Positions 53,009-62,739 of a stretch of 64,000 nucleotides of DNA are shown in pieces. Position 1 is the first letter of the stretch. Every line of letters starts with the position of its first letter. The stretch covers positions 1-64,000 of the forward strand of contig NZ_CANNDO010000011.1 in NCBI RefSeq assembly GCF_947503385.1, in the 5' to 3' direction. A model generated the notes under the pieces. That model was not told the origin of the DNA. It did not search any database and saw only the letters and a program-made list of their open reading frames with translations. Position numbers and translations under genes: made by a program. Source of the stretch: an uncultured Tateyamaria sp. (lineage in GTDB: Bacteria; Pseudomonadota; Alphaproteobacteria; Rhodobacterales; Rhodobacteraceae).

Positions 53009-54161
53009 GCGGTCGCTGATCTTTCCGGCGGAGGAATTCAGATCGCGCACCCAGCGTCTACAGGATCAGATGCGAGCCCAAAGCCTGGGCGCGCTGCTGC
53101 TGACGACACCGCAGGACGTGTTCTATGTCACCGGGTTCCTCACACGGTTCTGGGAAAGCCCGGCCCGGCCTTGGTTCGTGATCGTTCCCGCCAGCGGCGC
53201 ACCGGTTGCGGTCATCCCGTCCATCGGTGCACCGCTGATGGGGCGCACATGGGTCAGCGATATCCGCACGTGGGACGCCCCTCATCCTGTGGATGATGGG
53301 ATCAGTCTGCTGACCGAAACCTTGCAAGCCCTGCTGCCGCAAGACGCTGACATCGGCGTGCCCATGGCATTGGAAACGCATCTGAGGATGCCGCTCGCTG
53401 ACTATCACAGGCTGAGCGCCGCGCTGGCGCCGCGCAGGATCGTGGACGGCACCGCCGCCGTCCACCGCATCCGCGAGATCAAAACCCCAGCCGAGATTGC
53501 CAAGATCCGCCACACCTGCGCTATTGCTGCGCGCGCCTTTGACCGGGTGCCTGAAATTGCCAGCGCTGGCACCCCGCTCGACACCGTGTTCCGCCGCTTT
53601 CAGTCACTGCTGCTCGAAGAGGGTGCAGATTGGGTCAGCTATGTTGCAGGAGCCGCAGGACAGATGGGGTATGCGGATGTCATCTCTCCGGCTGCGCCGA
53701 CGCCGCTGCGCAGCGGGGATGTGCTGATGCTGGACACGGGTGCGGTATGTGATGGGTATTTCTGCGACTATGACCGCAATTACTTTGTGGGCCAGCCATC
53801 GGCGGCGCTGCAACGGACACAAGACGCGCTTTGGCAGGCAACCGAACACGCGCTGGACCGGTTGCGGCCCGGGATGCAAGCCCGCGACGCTCACCGCATC
53901 CTCGTCGAAGGGCTGGAGCGGCATGGCGCTGCGGCGGGTGCCGGGCGGCTGGGTCACGGGCTGGGCACGTCCCTCACCGAATGGCCATCCTTCACCCCGC
54001 ACGACACGACGGAATTGCGCGCAGGTATGGTGCTGACGCTGGAACCCGGCGCGCACGTCACCGATGACCACATCCTTGTCCACGAGGAAAACATCGTGCT
54101 GCGTGATACTGGTGCCGAATTGCTGTCCCCCCGTGCACCACAGGGCGGAATGATGCTGTGA
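53001..54161 (+). CDS. M24-family peptidase-like enzyme (Xaa-Pro aminopeptidase fold)
   Basis: A 386-residue pita-bread-fold hydrolase. The N-terminal creatinase domain covers about 1-140. The catalytic domain carries the metal ligands Asp in MLDTGAVCDGYFCDYDRN (two Asp), His in GHGLGTSLTEWP, Glu in LEPGAH and Glu in HEENIVL. It should cleave an imidodipeptide or related C-N bond. It is not ectoine hydrolase DoeA by its N terminus. ATG 53001 overlaps the preceding gene. The operon context suggests it releases the amino acid handled by the PLP lyase (inference). Confidence 0.85.
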   Translation: MAERSLIFPAEEFRSRTQRLQDQMRAQSLGALLLTTPQDVFYVTGFLTRFWESPARPWFVIVPASGAPVAVIPSIGAPLMGRTWVSDIRTWDAPHPVDDGISLLTETLQALLPQDADIGVPMALETHLRMPLADYHRLSAALAPRRIVDGTAAVHRIREIKTPAEIAKIRHTCAIAARAFDRVPEIASAGTPLDTVFRRFQSLLLEEGADWVSYVAGAAGQMGYADVISPAAPTPLRSGDVLMLDTGAVCDGYFCDYDRNYFVGQPSAALQRTQDALWQATEHALDRLRPGMQARDAHRILVEGLERHGAAAGAGRLGHGLGTSLTEWPSFTPHDTTELRAGMVLTLEPGAHVTDDHILVHEENIVLRDTGAELLSPRAPQGGMML

Positions 54162-54871
54162 CGACACCGCCCTTCATCACCCAGACGCCCACCACACCCG
54201 CCCTTGGCCTGATCGTGCTGCGGGTCGATGAAACGATCGAGCAGGATTTTCGGACCCTGATCCCCGCGGGCACCGCGCGCCTGCATGTATCGCGTGTCCA
54301 GTCCGGCGATGACCTGAACCCCGGCACGATCCATGACATGGGCACGCGGCTGACTGCAGCGGCAGAACTGCTGCCGAAAGCAGCGGGGTTCGACGTCGTT
54401 GGCTACGCCTGCACCTCAGCCACCGCGCAACTGGGTTCGGATGCCGTTCGTGCGCAGATCAAGGCGGGTATTCCGACGCGCCACGTCACTGACCCGCTGA
54501 CCGCTGCGCTGGCACAAATTGCGTCGCTGGGCCTGACGCGGGTCGGCGTGATCTCACCTTACACGTCGGACGTGGCCGCCCCGATCAACAATGCCTTCCG
54601 TGCGGCAGGGATCGAGGTGCCGGACATGGCGTCGTTCGACGAAAGCACCGAGGCGCGGGTGGCCCGGATTGCTCCGTCCTCGACCTACGCCGCAGCGATA
54701 GAACTGGCGGCACGCACACCGCTGGACGGTGTGTTCCTGTCCTGCACCAATCTGCAAACGTTGCCGATCCTGCAACCCCTGCAAGATGCGCTTGGCCTTC
54801 CTGTTCTCAGTTCCAACGCGGCGCTGGCATGGCACATGTCGCGGCTGGCCGATCTCACAACCCCCGGCTGA
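54158..54871 (+). CDS. EutA-like Asp/Glu racemase-superfamily protein
   Basis: A 237-residue protein of the arylmalonate decarboxylase/maleate isomerase group. It opens GLIVLRVDETIEQDFRTL, which I recognise as the EutA (ectoine utilisation) pattern, and contains the two catalytic Cys regions GYACTSATAQLG and VFLSCTNLQTLPI, with YTSDVAAPI between. The chemistry is likely a racemisation or cis-trans isomerisation through Cys residues. GTG start overlapping the stop of the M24 gene. The other ectoine genes (eutC, doeA, doeB, transporter) are not adjacent here, so ectoine use is uncertain. Confidence 0.78.
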   Translation: MTTPPFITQTPTTPALGLIVLRVDETIEQDFRTLIPAGTARLHVSRVQSGDDLNPGTIHDMGTRLTAAAELLPKAAGFDVVGYACTSATAQLGSDAVRAQIKAGIPTRHVTDPLTAALAQIASLGLTRVGVISPYTSDVAAPINNAFRAAGIEVPDMASFDESTEARVARIAPSSTYAAAIELAARTPLDGVFLSCTNLQTLPILQPLQDALGLPVLSSNAALAWHMSRLADLTTPG

Positions 54872-54977
54872 TCCGCGTAACGTGCGGTTGCACGACCGCG
54901 GCAGGAACGTCACGACAGATCACAGTGGGCGTGTTTTGGGGCCCTGACACATTGCGAGACTGCGCAATCACGCCTAA

Positions 54978-55283
54978 ATGCGGATGATCAAACCCGAAAG
55001 GCGCGAGCCCTTGAAACACTCAGTTCCCACACGGCGGGATCCTTACACGATGCTTGCGGATGCTCTGGCATCGGGTTGGCACAGCGTGGACGACATTCCG
55101 TTGAAGGGCGAGGGCGTGTTTTTGGTGCTGACCTTGTCAGGATTGGTCCGCCACGCCAGAAATCGCCGGACCTATCGCAAGATCCGCCGCGCGGATGGCT
55201 ATGGGCCGCGTCGCCTGACTGTGAACGCCGTGGACACCGGGAACTATTTGGGCGCAATCGCTTGGAAGTGGCCGGACGTATAA
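54978..55283 (+). CDS. Hypothetical protein, small
   Basis: A 101-residue basic protein. Residues about 28-100 form a compact run, HSVDDIPLKGEGVFLVLTLSGLVRHARNRRTYRKIRR then DGYGPRRLTVNAVDTGNYLGAIAWKWPD, which looks like a real small globular domain of unknown function. The start is uncertain: the first Met residues fall in a Lys/Arg-rich leader, and a Met at 55050 (MLADALASGWH) could be the true start. No neighbours in an operon. Confidence 0.5.
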   Translation: MRMIKPERREPLKHSVPTRRDPYTMLADALASGWHSVDDIPLKGEGVFLVLTLSGLVRHARNRRTYRKIRRADGYGPRRLTVNAVDTGNYLGAIAWKWPDV

Positions 55284-55305
55284 CCCCATATCCATCCTAG
55301 GCCGA

Positions 55306-55563
55306 TCAGCAACCGCAAACATCGCGCCACGGTCCTTGTCCTTGCCGCATCACCTGCAACGTATCAGGCCGTGATAGGACGACCCTATGCGGGGTCGCAG
55401 CATCCAGCCTTGGTAAAAAGGTCAGGCACTGGCCGTCATCCGCGAACGGCGTGAAATGCACCCCCTCTTCTGAACGTCTCAAGGCGTGAGAGGCGGCGAC
55501 AATTCTGGTGGTGGACCTGACGGGTGGCATCGCATGGTCACCGCCCTCCCGAAGCATCGCCAA
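55306..55563 (-). CDS. Possible small hypothetical protein
   Basis: An 85-codon minus-strand frame. The part from about residue 12, MPPVRSTTRIVAASHALRRSEEGVHFTPF and on to QVMRQGQGPWRDVCGC at the stop, has a protein-like composition and reasonable third-base GC, but no family is recognised. The initiator is unclear (ATG 55530 possible). It lies in the gap between the plus-strand small gene and the site-2 protease. It may equally be chance. Confidence 0.35.
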   Translation of the reverse strand: MAMLREGGDHAMPPVRSTTRIVAASHALRRSEEGVHFTPFADDGQCLTFLPRLDAATPHRVVLSRPDTLQVMRQGQGPWRDVCGC

Positions 55564-55657
55564 TCAGGTGACCCGCCAGCGCAAGTGATCAAGCGCACCC
55601 GGTCCGAGCCACAGCTTTTCGAAACCGTGCGCGGTGGGCACGTTGCCGGGCGCGCCG

Positions 55658-56815
55658 TCAAAGATGCGCGGCTTTGCTCTGTCCTCCCTGTTTGCCAAGA
55701 CTGGCAAGAAGACCAAGGTGACGCGTCAGGTCGGACAGGGAAATCACGCCGCGCAGGTGCCGGTCCTCCACCACCATGAACTTGCGACGGCCAGACTGCG
55801 AAATCCGCTCAAACAGATCAAGCACCGACATATCGGGCGGCACGCACCCAGCCTCGTCCAGCCCGACAAACACATCATCCACGGGCGTGCTGGCCCAATG
55901 TTCGCGATCGATGCTGGTCAGGACGGCGGTGTCGATATGCCCAAGCAGCACGCCATCCTCGACCACGGGCACGAAACCGATACGTTTGGCCAGCATCACC
56001 TGATTAACCAGCGCAGCAAGCGTTGTTTGCGGCTCGGTTGTGATGGGCGGCGCGGTCATCACGTCTGCCACGGCACGCGCGCCCAAAAGCGTTTTGATCC
56101 GTTGCGCGTCGATGCTGCTGCGCGCTGCGGCCAACACGAATACCCCGATCAGGATTTGCCAAAACCCGGCAACAAAAGCGCCCTGAAACAGTCCCAACAC
56201 ACCCAATATGATCAAACCATAGGCCAGAACCGTGCCGGACCGCGCTGCGGTCTCGGTCGCTGCCAGCATGTCGTCGTTCCGGTGCCACAACCATGCTCGC
56301 AAAATCCGTCCACCATCCAAGGGAAAGGCCGGAAGCATGTTGAACAGCGCCAGCACAAGATTGATCAGCGCAAGATAGCGCAGAACCTCGACCACCGGAC
56401 CGCTGCCCAAGGTCAGCGTGCCAAATCCCGCAAGCGACCAGAACACAAAGGCTAGGACAAGGCTCATCACCGGACCGGCCAGTGCGATCCAGAATTCGTG
56501 CATGGCTTTTGTGGGCTCCTCCTCCAGTTCCGCCACCCCGCCGAACAGGAACAGCGTGATGCTTTTGGTGCTAACGCCAAAACCACGGGCGGTGACCGCA
56601 TGGGCCAATTCATGCGCCAGCAAACACGCAAAGAAGAGCAGCATCGCCAGAACGGCCATTGCAACATAGGTCGCAGTGGCCTGACCCGGCAGCGCGGCGG
56701 GAAAACTGTGCTGGCACAGGCTCCAGGTGATCAGGGCCGCGATCAAAACCCAACTGGGATCGACACGTATGTCAAAGCCCAAAACCCTCGTGATTGTCTT
56801 GGCGTTGGAAAACAT
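55658..56815 (-). CDS. Site-2 protease family metallopeptidase with CBS domains
   Basis: A 385-residue intramembrane protease of the M50 (S2P/SpoIVFB-like) group. Zinc ligands are the HELAH motif (His68, Glu69, His72) and the Asp in PAFPLDGGRIL (about residue 157). About six membrane segments make up the first 240 residues. Two CBS modules follow (about 248-380), for example TLAALVNQVMLAKRIGFVPVVEDGVLLG and SGRRKFMVVEDRHLRGVISLSDL, expected to bind adenine nucleotides and tune the protease. ATG 56815 fits the usual start (MFSNAKTITRVLGFDIRVDPSWV). The substrate is not evident. Confidence 0.9.
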   Translation of the reverse strand: MFSNAKTITRVLGFDIRVDPSWVLIAALITWSLCQHSFPAALPGQATATYVAMAVLAMLLFFACLLAHELAHAVTARGFGVSTKSITLFLFGGVAELEEEPTKAMHEFWIALAGPVMSLVLAFVFWSLAGFGTLTLGSGPVVEVLRYLALINLVLALFNMLPAFPLDGGRILRAWLWHRNDDMLAATETAARSGTVLAYGLIILGVLGLFQGAFVAGFWQILIGVFVLAAARSSIDAQRIKTLLGARAVADVMTAPPITTEPQTTLAALVNQVMLAKRIGFVPVVEDGVLLGHIDTAVLTSIDREHWASTPVDDVFVGLDEAGCVPPDMSVLDLFERISQSGRRKFMVVEDRHLRGVISLSDLTRHLGLLASLGKQGGQSKAAHL

Positions 56816-57183
56816 GGCCGCGTCCCCTTTTGGTGCCAGTGTAGCCCCGCCGCGACGGCAGCCATTGATTTCGCTCAAACAGGGGCGGTTTTGAAAAGGT
56901 GCGGAGCCTCACATTGGGTGTCGTGGCACAGCACAAGCGGCTGCGCCTGCCAGACGGTGCCGCGCCAACGCAACGCGTCCCCAATCGACCGCGCGGTGCA
57001 TATCAGGTCGTCGGCGCATCACCTGCTTGGTCCGGGGGGGGTATCACCCTTTCAGCGCAGCGGCCCACATTGCGATGTTTGTGCGTTGCGTGCCGATGGT
57101 CACGGCGAACAATGGCATTTGGCCACGTTGTCGCGTCATGGGCATTTCAACGTACAACCGGTGGCCGCACCCGGCACACGAAC
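56816..57183. other. Intergenic stretch with no supported gene
   Basis: This 368-nt gap between the site-2 protease and the cytochrome c gene contains only low-quality frames that continue antisense into neighbouring genes. No promoter, repeat or RNA motif stands out. Confidence 0.5.
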
Positions 57184-57603
57184 CTATTGCTGGATGCTTT
57201 CAAGATATGCCGCCAAGGCGATAAGGTCCGAAGGGATAGGGGTGGACACACCGCCATCCTCCACTTGCACAGTGGGCCCAAGATCATTGTTACCAAACTC
57301 GGGCATGGCAGAGGACGGATGGTCACGCCGGTTGTATCCGTCAATCACACTCATCACGAAATCCCTCGGGAAAATGCCGCGGTTCTGCGCGCTGAGCGTC
57401 GTCAGATCGGGGGGCAGAACCCCAAGACCCAAAGAGGCCGCGCCAGCCCCCTTGCCATTGTCACCGTGGCAAACCGCACAGTCCCGGGCATAAAGCGCCT
57501 GACCATGGTCCACACTCACATCCGGTTCGCGGTCATCGGGGGCACAGGCCGCAAGGACAAAGCCCGCGGCCAGAACGGAGATCAGCTTGGAATGAAATGT
57601 CAT
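57184..57603 (-). CDS. Class I cytochrome c, lipoprotein
   Basis: A 139-residue exported c-type cytochrome. The lipoprotein signal ends in LAAC (Cys20). The haem site CAVCH is at 42-46, and the likely axial Met is in SAMPEFGNN near 100. The domain is a single small cytochrome with a C-terminal helix (DLIALAAYLESIQQ). It would pass electrons in the periplasm; the partner is not known. ATG 57603 gives a proper lipoprotein signal; the upstream 28 residues are Cys rich and rejected. Followed on the same side by the AdhP-type gene 96 nt upstream. Confidence 0.88.
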   Translation of the reverse strand: MTFHSKLISVLAAGFVLAACAPDDREPDVSVDHGQALYARDCAVCHGDNGKGAGAASLGLGVLPPDLTTLSAQNRGIFPRDFVMSVIDGYNRRDHPSSAMPEFGNNDLGPTVQVEDGGVSTPIPSDLIALAAYLESIQQ

Positions 57604-57698
57604 CGGAGACCCGCCTGTGTTTTGGTGTGCCAACCCTAGCCAGCCGCACGCGCCCGGACATTGACAAAGGTCAAAGGCTAGTCTCACACGGCCATGGC

Positions 57699-58733
57699 TC
57701 AGATCTCCAAAACAATGCGGCCCGTGATCTGACCCGCCTTCATGCGATCAAAAATGGCGTTGATGTTCTCCAGCTTGTCCCACGCAAAATGCGTTGTCAC
57801 AAGGCCGTCCGCCGCAAGTTGCAGGGACTCCACCAGATCCAGCCGCGTGCCTACGATGGACCCGCGGATGGTCAACCGCTTGAGCACCACATCGAAGATG
57901 GGCAGCGGAAACGTGCCCGGCGGCAACCCCACAAGGCTCATTGTGCCGTGCCGCCGCAACATGCCGGTGGCTTGGGCAAAGGCCTGCGTGCTGACGGCGG
58001 TGACCAAAGCGCCGTGTACCCCGCCGAGATGATCAGCGACCTCTTTGACCGGGTCGGTCGTTGCCGCGTTGATTGTGACGTCCGCTCCTAGGGACGCGGC
58101 CAATTGCAGCTTGTCGTCGGCCACGTCGACAGCAACGACATGCATCCCCATCGCCTTGGCGTATTGCACAGCCATATGGCCAAGCCCCCCGATGCCGCTG
58201 ATCGCGACCCATTGGCCCGGGCGCACTTCGGTTTCCTTGAGGCCCTTGTAGACGGTCACTCCGGCACACAGCACCGGCGATGCGGGACCAAAATCAAGCG
58301 TGTCCGGCAACTGACCCACATAATCCGCATCCGCGCGCACAAATTCGGCATAGCCACCATCAACCGAATACCCGGTGTTCTGCTGGCTTTCGCATAGGGT
58401 TTCCCACCCCCCGGCACAGTGTTCGCACCGTCCACAGGCCGAATGCAGCCACGGCACGCCCACCCGGTCCCCTTCCTTGAGATGCGTCACATCCCGACCC
58501 AGCGCCGCGACCTCTCCGACGCCCTCGTGACCGGGGATAAAGGGTGCCGTGGGCTTGACCGGCCAGTCACCCATGGCGGCGTGCAGGTCGGTGTGGCACA
58601 CGCCCGAGGCACGCACCCGCACCAGCACATCGCGCGGACCAATGTCGGGCACCGGAACCTCGCGGATATCGAGCGGGCGTCCCAGATCAGTGACAACCGC
58701 AGCTTTCATCGTCTTGGGCAGTACATGGGACAT
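57699..58733 (-). CDS. adhP: Zinc-dependent alcohol dehydrogenase (AdhP type)
   Basis: A 344-residue medium-chain dehydrogenase. Catalytic zinc ligands: Cys46 (GVCHTDL), His69-Glu70 (GHEGVGEV) and a later Cys (PVLCAGVT). Structural zinc cysteines are at 100, 103, 106 and 114. The coenzyme fold includes [17 protein letters not shown] with the NAD Rossmann glycines. It oxidises primary alcohols or reduces aldehydes. The start has a good ribosome region; the gene is single and followed by the cytochrome gene. Confidence 0.93.
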   Translation of the reverse strand: MSHVLPKTMKAAVVTDLGRPLDIREVPVPDIGPRDVLVRVRASGVCHTDLHAAMGDWPVKPTAPFIPGHEGVGEVAALGRDVTHLKEGDRVGVPWLHSACGRCEHCAGGWETLCESQQNTGYSVDGGYAEFVRADADYVGQLPDTLDFGPASPVLCAGVTVYKGLKETEVRPGQWVAISGIGGLGHMAVQYAKAMGMHVVAVDVADDKLQLAASLGADVTINAATTDPVKEVADHLGGVHGALVTAVSTQAFAQATGMLRRHGTMSLVGLPPGTFPLPIFDVVLKRLTIRGSIVGTRLDLVESLQLAADGLVTTHFAWDKLENINAIFDRMKAGQITGRIVLEI

Positions 58734-58855
58734 CTTCGGGCTCCTCGCGTCTGGGTTTGGGCGATGAGTGCCACGCGCTTTCCACCCGCAGATTGATATT
58801 GCTCAATCTGCGGCCGCCCGACGACGCTAGACCAAGCGCGAAAGGAACCAGATCC

Positions 58856-59362
58856 ATGCCTGCCACACCGCCGCCCGCCATCTATTGCTATTCCAAGACT
58901 GGTCACACACGACGTGCGGCCAAATGGCTTGCGCAGCATTCAGGGGCCGAATTCATACCGATTGAAGTGGATCGCTACCGGATGCCGCTGTTCTGGATGG
59001 TTCGGGCAATCTGGGATGTGGGCCGGTTGCATGTTCCCCCGCTGCGCACCGGCAATGTGGTGCCTGTGGCGCGCCCTTGGATCGTCGTTGCGGGACCTGT
59101 TTGGGCCGATCAGCCCGCTCCTCCCTTGCGCAGCGTGCTGCGCGCCCTGTCAACGTCATCCTCGCCCATCGGGCTGCTGACCACATGCGGTCGCAGGGAA
59201 GAGTCGGTGAAATGCGTCCGAAGCTGCGAGGCAGAATTGGGCCGCAGCTTTGCCGCGCGCGTCAACATCCAAAACGCCATCGAAGGGACCGATGAAATGG
59301 ACCGGCTCCTTCTGTCATTCAGCAATACCATGACGACAGAAGCGGCGTCCGGTGTCGCATAG
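58856..59362 (+). CDS. Flavodoxin-like fold protein
   Basis: A 168-residue protein. It starts IYCYSKTGHTRRAAKWLAQ (about 9-27), the phosphate-binding loop of flavodoxin-like proteins, and has VVAGPVWADQPAPPLRSVL (about 80-98), which matches the second FMN-contact region. It probably binds FMN and acts in electron transfer or as a quinone-type reductase. ATG 58856 is chosen (AAAGGAAC upstream); the longer frame would run into the adhP spacer. Divergent from adhP. Confidence 0.78.
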   Translation: MPATPPPAIYCYSKTGHTRRAAKWLAQHSGAEFIPIEVDRYRMPLFWMVRAIWDVGRLHVPPLRTGNVVPVARPWIVVAGPVWADQPAPPLRSVLRALSTSSSPIGLLTTCGRREESVKCVRSCEAELGRSFAARVNIQNAIEGTDEMDRLLLSFSNTMTTEAASGVA

Positions 59363-59707
59363 GGACAGCCACCGCTAACATCGGATTTCGCACCTGAAGC
59401 CCTTGGATCGTTCACGGCGCGGTGCAATCACACTTGGTGCCTGCAACGGGTGGACCTGATCCTCAAGTTTGTCGGAGGTCCCGTCCCGATTTGCACCGCC
59501 GTCCCAAAGCCGCTGGTTCGCGAAGTCGCCCAACGGGCTGACGTTGTGGCACTACACAAACGTACTGTCGCCGTATTGCGCCGGTAAGTCGATGATGAAT
59601 GGAAAATGGTGATCGACAATCCGCATTGCGGTCACTTGCTAACCTGTTCAAAGTCGCGGCGTGCGCGGCGGCTGCGTGGTCGCCGCGCCCTGACCTGCAA
59701 CCAACAC
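59363..59707. other. Intergenic stretch, only weak open frames
   Basis: The gap between the flavodoxin-like gene and the GH1 gene. A 46-codon plus-strand frame from GTG 59450 to TAA 59587 has protein-like composition but no ribosome site or recognised family. No terminator or repeat is obvious. Confidence 0.4.
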
Positions 59708-61066
59708 TTACCCGTCATTCGGCCTGAGGCACGCCTTGAACGCGTGGAACGATGCCTTGGGCGTCCGCTCAAGCGTCTCGAAATCCACGTGCACGATCCC
59801 AAACCGCTTTTCATAACCAAATGCCCACTCGAAATTGTCGAGCAGTGACCAATAAAAGAACCCTTGCAGGTTGACGCCTGCTTCCATGGCCGCGCGCGCA
59901 GCGGCCAGATGACCAGATATGTAACTGATGCGTTCGGTGTCATACACACCGTCGGCAACGATGTGATCGTCCCACGCCATGCCATTTTCGGTCACAATCA
60001 TCGGCAGGTCGCCGACATAGTCGCGCGCCATACGTGTGAGCAGGCCGCGCAACCCGTCAGCGTGGATTTCCCAGCCCATTTGCGTCTTGGGCAACGGTCC
60101 GTCATGTGACTGGATTGCAGGCCATGCCGCATCCGGCTGCGCCGACACAAGCTCGCGGGTGTAGTAGTTCACACCCAGCCAGTCGATGGGCGTTGCGATC
60201 ACGGGCATGTCGTCTTGCCAGTACTCCGGCATGTGCGGCGCCAGCCCATCCAGCGCCTCTTGCGGATACGTGCCTTGGGCGATGGACTGGATGAACCATG
60301 CATTGGCCAGCGCGTCGGCTCTGGCCGCGGCGGCCTCCTGACCCGCTGCAACCGGCTGGATGTCGGCAAAATTCAGCACGATGCCCAACCTGTCATGGCC
60401 TGCGTCGCGCAACCGGGTGACGGCCATCCCGTGGGCCAGTTGAATGTGGTGCATTGCGCGGGCTGTGGCGCGGATATCGCGCAGACCCGGCGCGTGGTGG
60501 CCTTCGAAATGCGACAGCCAACTGACGCACCACGGTTCGTTAATCGTGGCGGTGCGGGACACACGCTCGCCGATCCGGTCCATCACCGTTTCCGCAAAGT
60601 CGGCAAACCGCAGAACGGTGTCGCGATTGACCCAGCCGCCCTTGTCGGCAAGCGCTGCTGGCAGGTCCCAGTGGTAGAGGGTCAGATAGGGGGCAAGACC
60701 ACGCGCAAGGATCCCATCCACCAGCCGGTCATAGAAATCGAGCCCGTCGGGGTTAATGGTCACGCCATCCGGCATCACACGCGCCCAACTGGTGGAAAAG
60801 CGGTAGGCGTCAAACCCACCCTCTTTCAAAAGGTCGAGGTCGCCCGCCCAGCGGTGATAGTGGTCGCAGGCTCGTGCCCCGTCTTCGGCCCGTACGACAT
60901 TGCCAGGGGTCGCGGCAAAGGTGTCCCAATGCGATGGCCCCGCCCCGCCGAATTGCGCCCCCTCGATCTGGTATGCCGCCGTTGCAGCCCCAAAGGTGAA
61001 ATCCGTCGGAAAATCCGCGCGGTTGAACATCGCCGTGTCGGTCTTGGGTCGCGTGAAATTGGTCAT
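59708..61066 (-). CDS. GH1-family beta-glycosidase
   Basis: A 452-residue glycoside hydrolase of clan A. The acid/base Glu is in TINEP (Glu177) and the nucleophile Glu in VTENGMAW (Glu360). The conserved start DFTFGAATAAYQIEG, YRFSTSWARV and YHWDLPAAL confirm GH1. It is usually a beta-glucosidase or beta-galactosidase; no signal peptide is visible, so it should act on sugar brought into the cell. Last gene before the gap after rhaK, about 290 nt away, so it may be a separate unit. Proximity to rhamnose genes suggests plant glycosides (inference). Confidence 0.92.
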   Translation of the reverse strand: MTNFTRPKTDTAMFNRADFPTDFTFGAATAAYQIEGAQFGGAGPSHWDTFAATPGNVVRAEDGARACDHYHRWAGDLDLLKEGGFDAYRFSTSWARVMPDGVTINPDGLDFYDRLVDGILARGLAPYLTLYHWDLPAALADKGGWVNRDTVLRFADFAETVMDRIGERVSRTATINEPWCVSWLSHFEGHHAPGLRDIRATARAMHHIQLAHGMAVTRLRDAGHDRLGIVLNFADIQPVAAGQEAAAARADALANAWFIQSIAQGTYPQEALDGLAPHMPEYWQDDMPVIATPIDWLGVNYYTRELVSAQPDAAWPAIQSHDGPLPKTQMGWEIHADGLRGLLTRMARDYVGDLPMIVTENGMAWDDHIVADGVYDTERISYISGHLAAARAAMEAGVNLQGFFYWSLLDNFEWAFGYEKRFGIVHVDFETLERTPKASFHAFKACLRPNDG

Positions 61067-61359
61067 AGCGGTCGTCTTCCAAATGAGTGTGTGGCGGCGT
61101 CATGGGCGTAAGGTTGTCCATAGCCGCAAGGCGGCGGTCAGCAAAGGGACGGCCACAGCTTTTGCTGAGGCGCAAGGGCGATTTTGACAAAGCGGCCATC
61201 AGCGAGGGGGACATCGGCTGCGCCGCGACAGGGTCTGAGCATGACAGTGGGTCACGCGGTGCGCCTATGGCAAGCCCTTGCACGAAGGTTGCCCCATTGC
61301 CGGATGTGACACCACGCCTGCATGGCGCCCCATCCGGCGAAACCCCCAGTTCTGGCGCA
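61067..61359. other. Gap between rhaK and the GH1 gene
   Basis: No gene with recognisable motifs on either strand; overlapping frames are antisense to neighbours. A small hairpin GCCGC-AAG-GCGGC is seen at 61123-61135. It may hold a promoter for the GH1 gene, but none could be picked out confidently. Confidence 0.45.
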
Positions 61360-62739
61360 TCAAATCACGCAGGCGGCGCGCCATGCGGCGGAGTAATCCT
61401 TGAGGCGTTTGGACATGTCCTGGTCAACGGGCAGGGCAGTGTGCAAGGCCGATGTAGCACCCGACGCCCCCACGGCGAGCAAGGCCGCGCCCGCACTGGT
61501 CCCCGTCGTGCCTGTTGACAGGTGCACATCCGACCCCGTCGCCACCGACAACATGCGCAGATAGGTTGAGTTCTTTGCAAAGGGCCCTTCGACGATGACA
61601 GGGCCGCGATGCCCGATATTGGACAGACACTCCGCCGTGACCAAGGCAAGGTAGAGCGCGACCGCCGCACCGCGCAGGGCCGATCTCTGGGGCGGTTCAG
61701 TTCCGATCCATCTGGCCGCACACCCTTTGAACGGTCCGGTGTCAGGCACAATGGCGGGCATTAGCATGATGCCTTGCGCCAGTATGACGTCAACGTCCCC
61801 GTCCGTCGGATCGGGGTAGTCGCCGCCCATGGCGACATCATGTTCCCGGCCCCCCATAAAGCGGGCTGACGGCGCCGGATCACCAAGCGCGGTCACGTTG
61901 ATCAGTGTATCGCGCGCCGGGTCCAGCGCCACTGGCGCGCCGTCAATGGACATCGCGACAACCCATGTGCCTGTCGATACAACGCTGAACGGCCCCTGTT
62001 CCCGCAGAACATAAGGCAGAAGCGATGCGTTTGAATCGTGGATACCGCAAAACACGGGCGTCTCCGGCGGCAATCCTGTCTGGTCCGCCACTTGTGGCAA
62101 CAGCGGCCCCAACACGTCAGAGGGCCGCACCACCGGCGCCATCTTGTCAGTGATCCCAAGTGCCGCAACCAAAGACGAAAACACACCGGCCCGCGGGTCC
62201 CAGAGATCCGTGTGACACCCCAGCGATGTGACATCCATGGCCGCAACCCCGGTCAGCCGAAAGCCCCAATATTGCGGATAGGTGACGATCCGGTGGGTGC
62301 GTGACCTGAGCGTGGGATCAGTTCCAAATTGCCAGAACAATTGTGCGCCGATGTTGAGCCCCCCCGCCAGCTTGGGCGAACCGGTTTCCGCAAAAGGGGG
62401 ACGGACAGCCTCATAGGCAAGCGCTACGTCATCTGGTCCCGCGTGCTCGTAATCGAGAATGGGCGCGGCCAACGTCCCGTCGCGATCCAGTAGCGCCGCG
62501 CAAGCCCCGTGTGTTGTGACCGAAATGGCGTGGACCCCATGTGCCGCGTGAAATGCCAACAGATTCTCCAGCACAAACGCCCAGTGCCCTTCGACATCGA
62601 AATGTGGCCACGGTGGGCCGGGCTTGACCGTGTTTGGACGTGTGACCACAGCGATTTCGGACAGGTCAGATGCGTTGACAAGCGCCAGCTTGGCGTTGGT
62701 CTTGCCGATGTCGATGACAGCGATATGGCGCAGCGTCAT
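61360..62739 (-). CDS. rhaK: FGGY-family carbohydrate kinase (rhamnose kinase RhaK)
   Basis: A 459-residue sugar kinase. The N-terminal phosphate-binding motif [14 protein letters not shown] (about 9-22) and the second-domain nucleotide site ([14 protein letters not shown] near 420) are those of the FGGY group. In rhizobial rhamnose operons, RhaK serves as the kinase and is also needed for transport. The order permease-mutarotase-kinase found here is the same as rhaQ-rhaU-rhaK of Rhizobium leguminosarum, which supports the assignment over other FGGY sugars. ATG overlaps the stop of the mutarotase gene. Confidence 0.86.
   Translation of the reverse strand: MTLRHIAVIDIGKTNAKLALVNASDLSEIAVVTRPNTVKPGPPWPHFDVEGHWAFVLENLLAFHAAHGVHAISVTTHGACAALLDRDGTLAAPILDYEHAGPDDVALAYEAVRPPFAETGSPKLAGGLNIGAQLFWQFGTDPTLRSRTHRIVTYPQYWGFRLTGVAAMDVTSLGCHTDLWDPRAGVFSSLVAALGITDKMAPVVRPSDVLGPLLPQVADQTGLPPETPVFCGIHDSNASLLPYVLREQGPFSVVSTGTWVVAMSIDGAPVALDPARDTLINVTALGDPAPSARFMGGREHDVAMGGDYPDPTDGDVDVILAQGIMLMPAIVPDTGPFKGCAARWIGTEPPQRSALRGAAVALYLALVTAECLSNIGHRGPVIVEGPFAKNSTYLRMLSVATGSDVHLSTGTTGTSAGAALLAVGASGATSALHTALPVDQDMSKRLKDYSAAWRAACVI

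Noticed and set aside
53001-54161. Assignment of the M24 gene as ectoine hydrolase DoeA
   Set aside because: The N-terminal domain does not match the DoeA pattern I know, and other doe genes are absent. Only the general M24 fold is supported.
59450-59587. A 46-codon plus-strand frame starting VDLILKFVGG
   Set aside because: Protein-like composition, but a GTG start without a ribosome site and no recognised family. Too short to support.
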